Shown: positions 39,177 through 41,087 of the stretch, in pieces
Position numbering within the stretch: the stretch's first letter is position 1
How the letters are laid out: each line of letters opens with the position of its first letter
Assembly: GCA_018609945.1 (NCBI GenBank)
Contig: JAHENO010000184.1
Location: forward strand, 1-41,087
Reading direction: 5' to 3'
Origin: Haloarculaceae archaeon
GTDB lineage: Archaea; Halobacteriota; Halobacteria; Halobacteriales; Haloarculaceae
DNA: 41,087 bases
Notes under the pieces: model-generated
Told to the model about the DNA's origin: nothing
Seen by the model: only the letters and a program-made list of their open reading frames with translations
Database searches by the model: none
Program-made: the position numbers and the translations under genes

Positions 39177-40157
39177 TTACTCGGTCTCGCGGCTGTAGGA
39201 TTGCAGCAGGGCGGAGGGGACCGCGAGCTGGTCGGTCTTCGTTCTCGCGACCGTGTACGAGAGGACGGCAATCGTCGCGAGGTAGGGGTAGGTCGCCATG
39301 ATCGTCGGGTGGAACAGGAAGTTCAGGACGGGATTGAGCAGGTCGGCGAGGGGCGCCCCGGCTCCGAGCGTCAGTTCGAGGCTCTGGGAGCGCAACTGGA
39401 AGGCGTCGAGGAGTCCGAACAGGTACGCCCCGACGAAGACCCGGCTCGGACGCCACTGTGCGAAGATGACGAGCGCGACCGCGATCCAGCCACGCCCGGC
39501 GGTCATCCCTGGCACCCAGAGTTGGGAGAACGACAGCGAAAGGTGTGCACCGGCCGCGCCAGCGAACGCCCCGCCGACGAGGACGGCCAGATACCGCCGC
39601 CGGAAGACGTTGACGCCCATGGTGTCGGCCATCTCGGGGTCCTCGCCGACGGAGATGGTCTCCAGACCGAGATTGGTCCGGAACAGGAAGTACCAGGAGA
39701 CCGGGATCAACAGGATTGCGAGGAAGTCAGTCGCGGTGCTCTGGAAGAAGGCCGGGCCGATGATCGGGATCTCGACGAGGACGGGGATACTCATCTGCGG
39801 GAACCCCGAGATGGAGTTTTCGACCCACGACTGGCCGAAAAACGTCGTCAACCCCGCCCCCAGGAGCGTCAGCATGACGCCACTGATCACCTGATTGGAC
39901 TTCAGCGTGATACAGAGGAACGCGTGGATGAGCGCCAGGAGAACGCCGAGTCCGGTTCCGACCAGGAAGCCGAGCCAGTAATTGCCCGTGACGACTGTGG
40001 TGGCGAAGCCGCCGAGTGCGCCCACGAGCATCATCCCCTCGACCCCGAGGTTGAGGACGCCGGCGCGCTCGCTGATGACCTCGCCGAGGCCGGCGAGGAT
40101 GAACACGGTGGCCGCCCGGACCGTCGCGTCGAGCAGCCCCGCGATGAATCCCGTCAT
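39177..40157 (-). CDS. BMP-family ABC transporter permease (second permease)
   Basis: 326-residue integral membrane protein of the nucleoside/sugar ABC permease family (YufQ/NupC-type partner of PnrA-like binding proteins). It begins FIAGLLDATVRAATVFILAGLGEVISERAGVLNLGVEGMMLVGALGGFA, the family signature, and has about eight to nine membrane helices. It overlaps the preceding permease by one base (TGATG). With the BMP lipoprotein at 29669 it would form a purine nucleoside importer; the ATPase should lie beyond the right edge. Confidence 0.92.
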   Translation of the reverse strand: MTGFIAGLLDATVRAATVFILAGLGEVISERAGVLNLGVEGMMLVGALGGFATTVVTGNYWLGFLVGTGLGVLLALIHAFLCITLKSNQVISGVMLTLLGAGLTTFFGQSWVENSISGFPQMSIPVLVEIPIIGPAFFQSTATDFLAILLIPVSWYFLFRTNLGLETISVGEDPEMADTMGVNVFRRRYLAVLVGGAFAGAAGAHLSLSFSQLWVPGMTAGRGWIAVALVIFAQWRPSRVFVGAYLFGLLDAFQLRSQSLELTLGAGAPLADLLNPVLNFLFHPTIMATYPYLATIAVLSYTVARTKTDQLAVPSALLQSYSRETE

Positions 40158-41087
40158 CAGTCACCCCCCGCCGGCGTGCCCGGCGCACCACTCGTCTGGC
40201 CGCCGAGCGAGATGTCGACGCGGTAGCGTTTGAAGAACTCGGCCGTGATCAGAAAGAGGATGATGAGCGCCTGGATTACCTCGACGAGGGCTGCTGGCAC
40301 GCCCAGCGCCACCTCCATGCTCGATCCGCCGACGATGAGCACCGAGAAAAAGATCGCGGCGAGCAACACCTTGAACGCGCCGTTCCGTCCGAGCAGGGCG
40401 ATGACGATGGCAGTAAAGCCGTATCCCGGCGCGAAGTCGGCCCGCATCCGGCCCTGGACGCCGGCGATGTCGCTGAGTCCGGCGAAGGCTGCCAGCGCAC
40501 CCGCCGCGACGAACACGAGTACGTAGACCTTGTACTTGCTCATCCCGGCCTGCTGTGCGGCCTCGGCGTTCGACCCGACGAACGTGATCTCGAAGCCCAG
40601 ACGCGTCTTGGTCACGACGACGTACATCAACACGACCATGACCACGGCCAGGAGAAGCCCGGCGTGGACGCCGAGTCCGAACAGGTCGGGGATCGTCGCG
40701 GCCGCGGGCAGCTGCTCGGTCTGGGGGAAGTTGCCAGCCCCGCCCTGCATCGGCCCGCGGAGGAGATACTCCTTGAAGTTCAGGGCGACGAACGTCAGCA
40801 GCAGCGTCGTGATGATCTCGTTGATGTTCCACCGCGCCCGGAGCCAGCCGGGGATGCCCGCGAAGACGGCCCCGGCCGCGGCAGCAGCGAGGAACATCGC
40901 CGGCAGGAGGAGGAACGCCGGCCACGAGAGTGTGATCCCGACCCAGGTGCCGGCGAGCGCACCGATGATCAGCTGTCCCTCCGCACCGATGTTCCAGACC
41001 CCGGCCCGGAGGGGGAGATACACTGCGAGCCCGGTCAAGATAAGCGGGGCTGCCTTCTTGCCGACTTCGGTCAGGCCGAACTCGGTG
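40157..41087 (-). CDS. BMP-family ABC transporter permease (first permease), 5' end outside the window
   Basis: Membrane permease of the same importer (YufP type). The frame stays open to the window edge and reads PLILTGLAVYLPLRAGVWNIGAEGQLIIGALAG across the TTG at 41036-41038, matching the family without a break, so the true start lies beyond 41087 and that TTG is internal. At least 310 residues and six to seven helices are present. Conserved segments include RWNINEIITTLLLTFVALN and GYGFTAIVIALLGRNG. Confidence 0.92.
   Translation of the reverse strand, partial: TEFGLTEVGKKAAPLILTGLAVYLPLRAGVWNIGAEGQLIIGALAGTWVGITLSWPAFLLLPAMFLAAAAAGAVFAGIPGWLRARWNINEIITTLLLTFVALNFKEYLLRGPMQGGAGNFPQTEQLPAAATIPDLFGLGVHAGLLLAVVMVVLMYVVVTKTRLGFEITFVGSNAEAAQQAGMSKYKVYVLVFVAAGALAAFAGLSDIAGVQGRMRADFAPGYGFTAIVIALLGRNGAFKVLLAAIFFSVLIVGGSSMEVALGVPAALVEVIQALIILFLITAEFFKRYRVDISLGGQTSGAPGTPAGGD

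Overview
The window is a piece of a halophilic archaeon (class Halobacteria) chromosome. Base composition is GC-rich, proteins are strongly acidic, and secreted proteins carry twin-arginine lipoprotein signals with a lipobox (LAGC). Many genes have an archaeal TATA element centred about 26-31 nt upstream of the start codon, the pattern of leaderless transcripts. An F420-type oxidoreductase and a Tm-1/UPF0261 protein also fit. I see no transposase, integrase, rRNA, tRNA or CRISPR array.

Layout. (1) 83-6199 is a sugar or polyol module: ABC solute-binding lipoprotein, short-chain dehydrogenase, DeoR-type repressor with a palindrome at its own start, FGGY kinase, and after an AT-rich gap a DeoC/LsrF-type aldolase. 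(2) 6350-11038 holds an old-yellow-enzyme family Fe-S flavoprotein, divergent from a three-gene operon of PEP-hydrolase-like TIM barrel, cupin and Tm-1-like ATP-binding protein. (3) 11618-23711 is an archaeal counterpart of the E. coli yge/yqe/ssnA cluster: SsnA, a hydantoinase/allantoinase-like amidohydrolase, a threonine-synthase-like PLP enzyme, YgeW carbamoyltransferase, carbamate kinase YqeA, peptidase-like YgeY, an AllC/HyuC-type amidase and a guanine-deaminase-like amidohydrolase. A vapBC-like pair and an F420-type (LLM) oxidoreductase lie among them. (4) 23788-34351 holds a TusA-like protein, a small membrane protein, two paralogous molybdenum hydroxylases (Fe-S plus 812-residue Mo subunit, no FAD subunit), adenine deaminase, a BMP-type nucleoside-binding lipoprotein and RidA. 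(5) 34478-39160 is a selenium-maturation island: DsrE/DsrF/DsrH (TusD/C/B)-like proteins, an XdhC-YqeB fusion, SelD, a second TusA-like protein and YqeC. (6) 39177-41087 holds two BMP-family ABC permeases; the second runs off the window.

How it may work together (inference). Purine nucleosides or bases enter through the BMP transporter. Adenine and guanine are deaminated, and the molybdenum hydroxylases, activated with selenium supplied by SelD and the YqeB/YqeC/Tus-like proteins, act on the oxopurines. Ring opening and ureide breakdown by the amidohydrolases, YgeY and the AllC-like amidase would feed YgeW and YqeA, yielding carbamoyl phosphate and then ATP, CO2 and ammonia. The PLP enzyme plus RidA would finish a diaminopropionate-like carbon skeleton to pyruvate. 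SelD with YqeB, YqeC and molybdenum hydroxylases but no selenocysteine machinery in view is the 'orphan selD' arrangement known from Haloarcula marismortui and Enterococcus faecalis. The parts that look least described are the Tus-like relay proteins tied to SelD, the XdhC-YqeB fusion, the replacement of YgeX and YgfK by unrelated or distant enzymes, and a cysteine-to-serine change in one Fe-S subunit.
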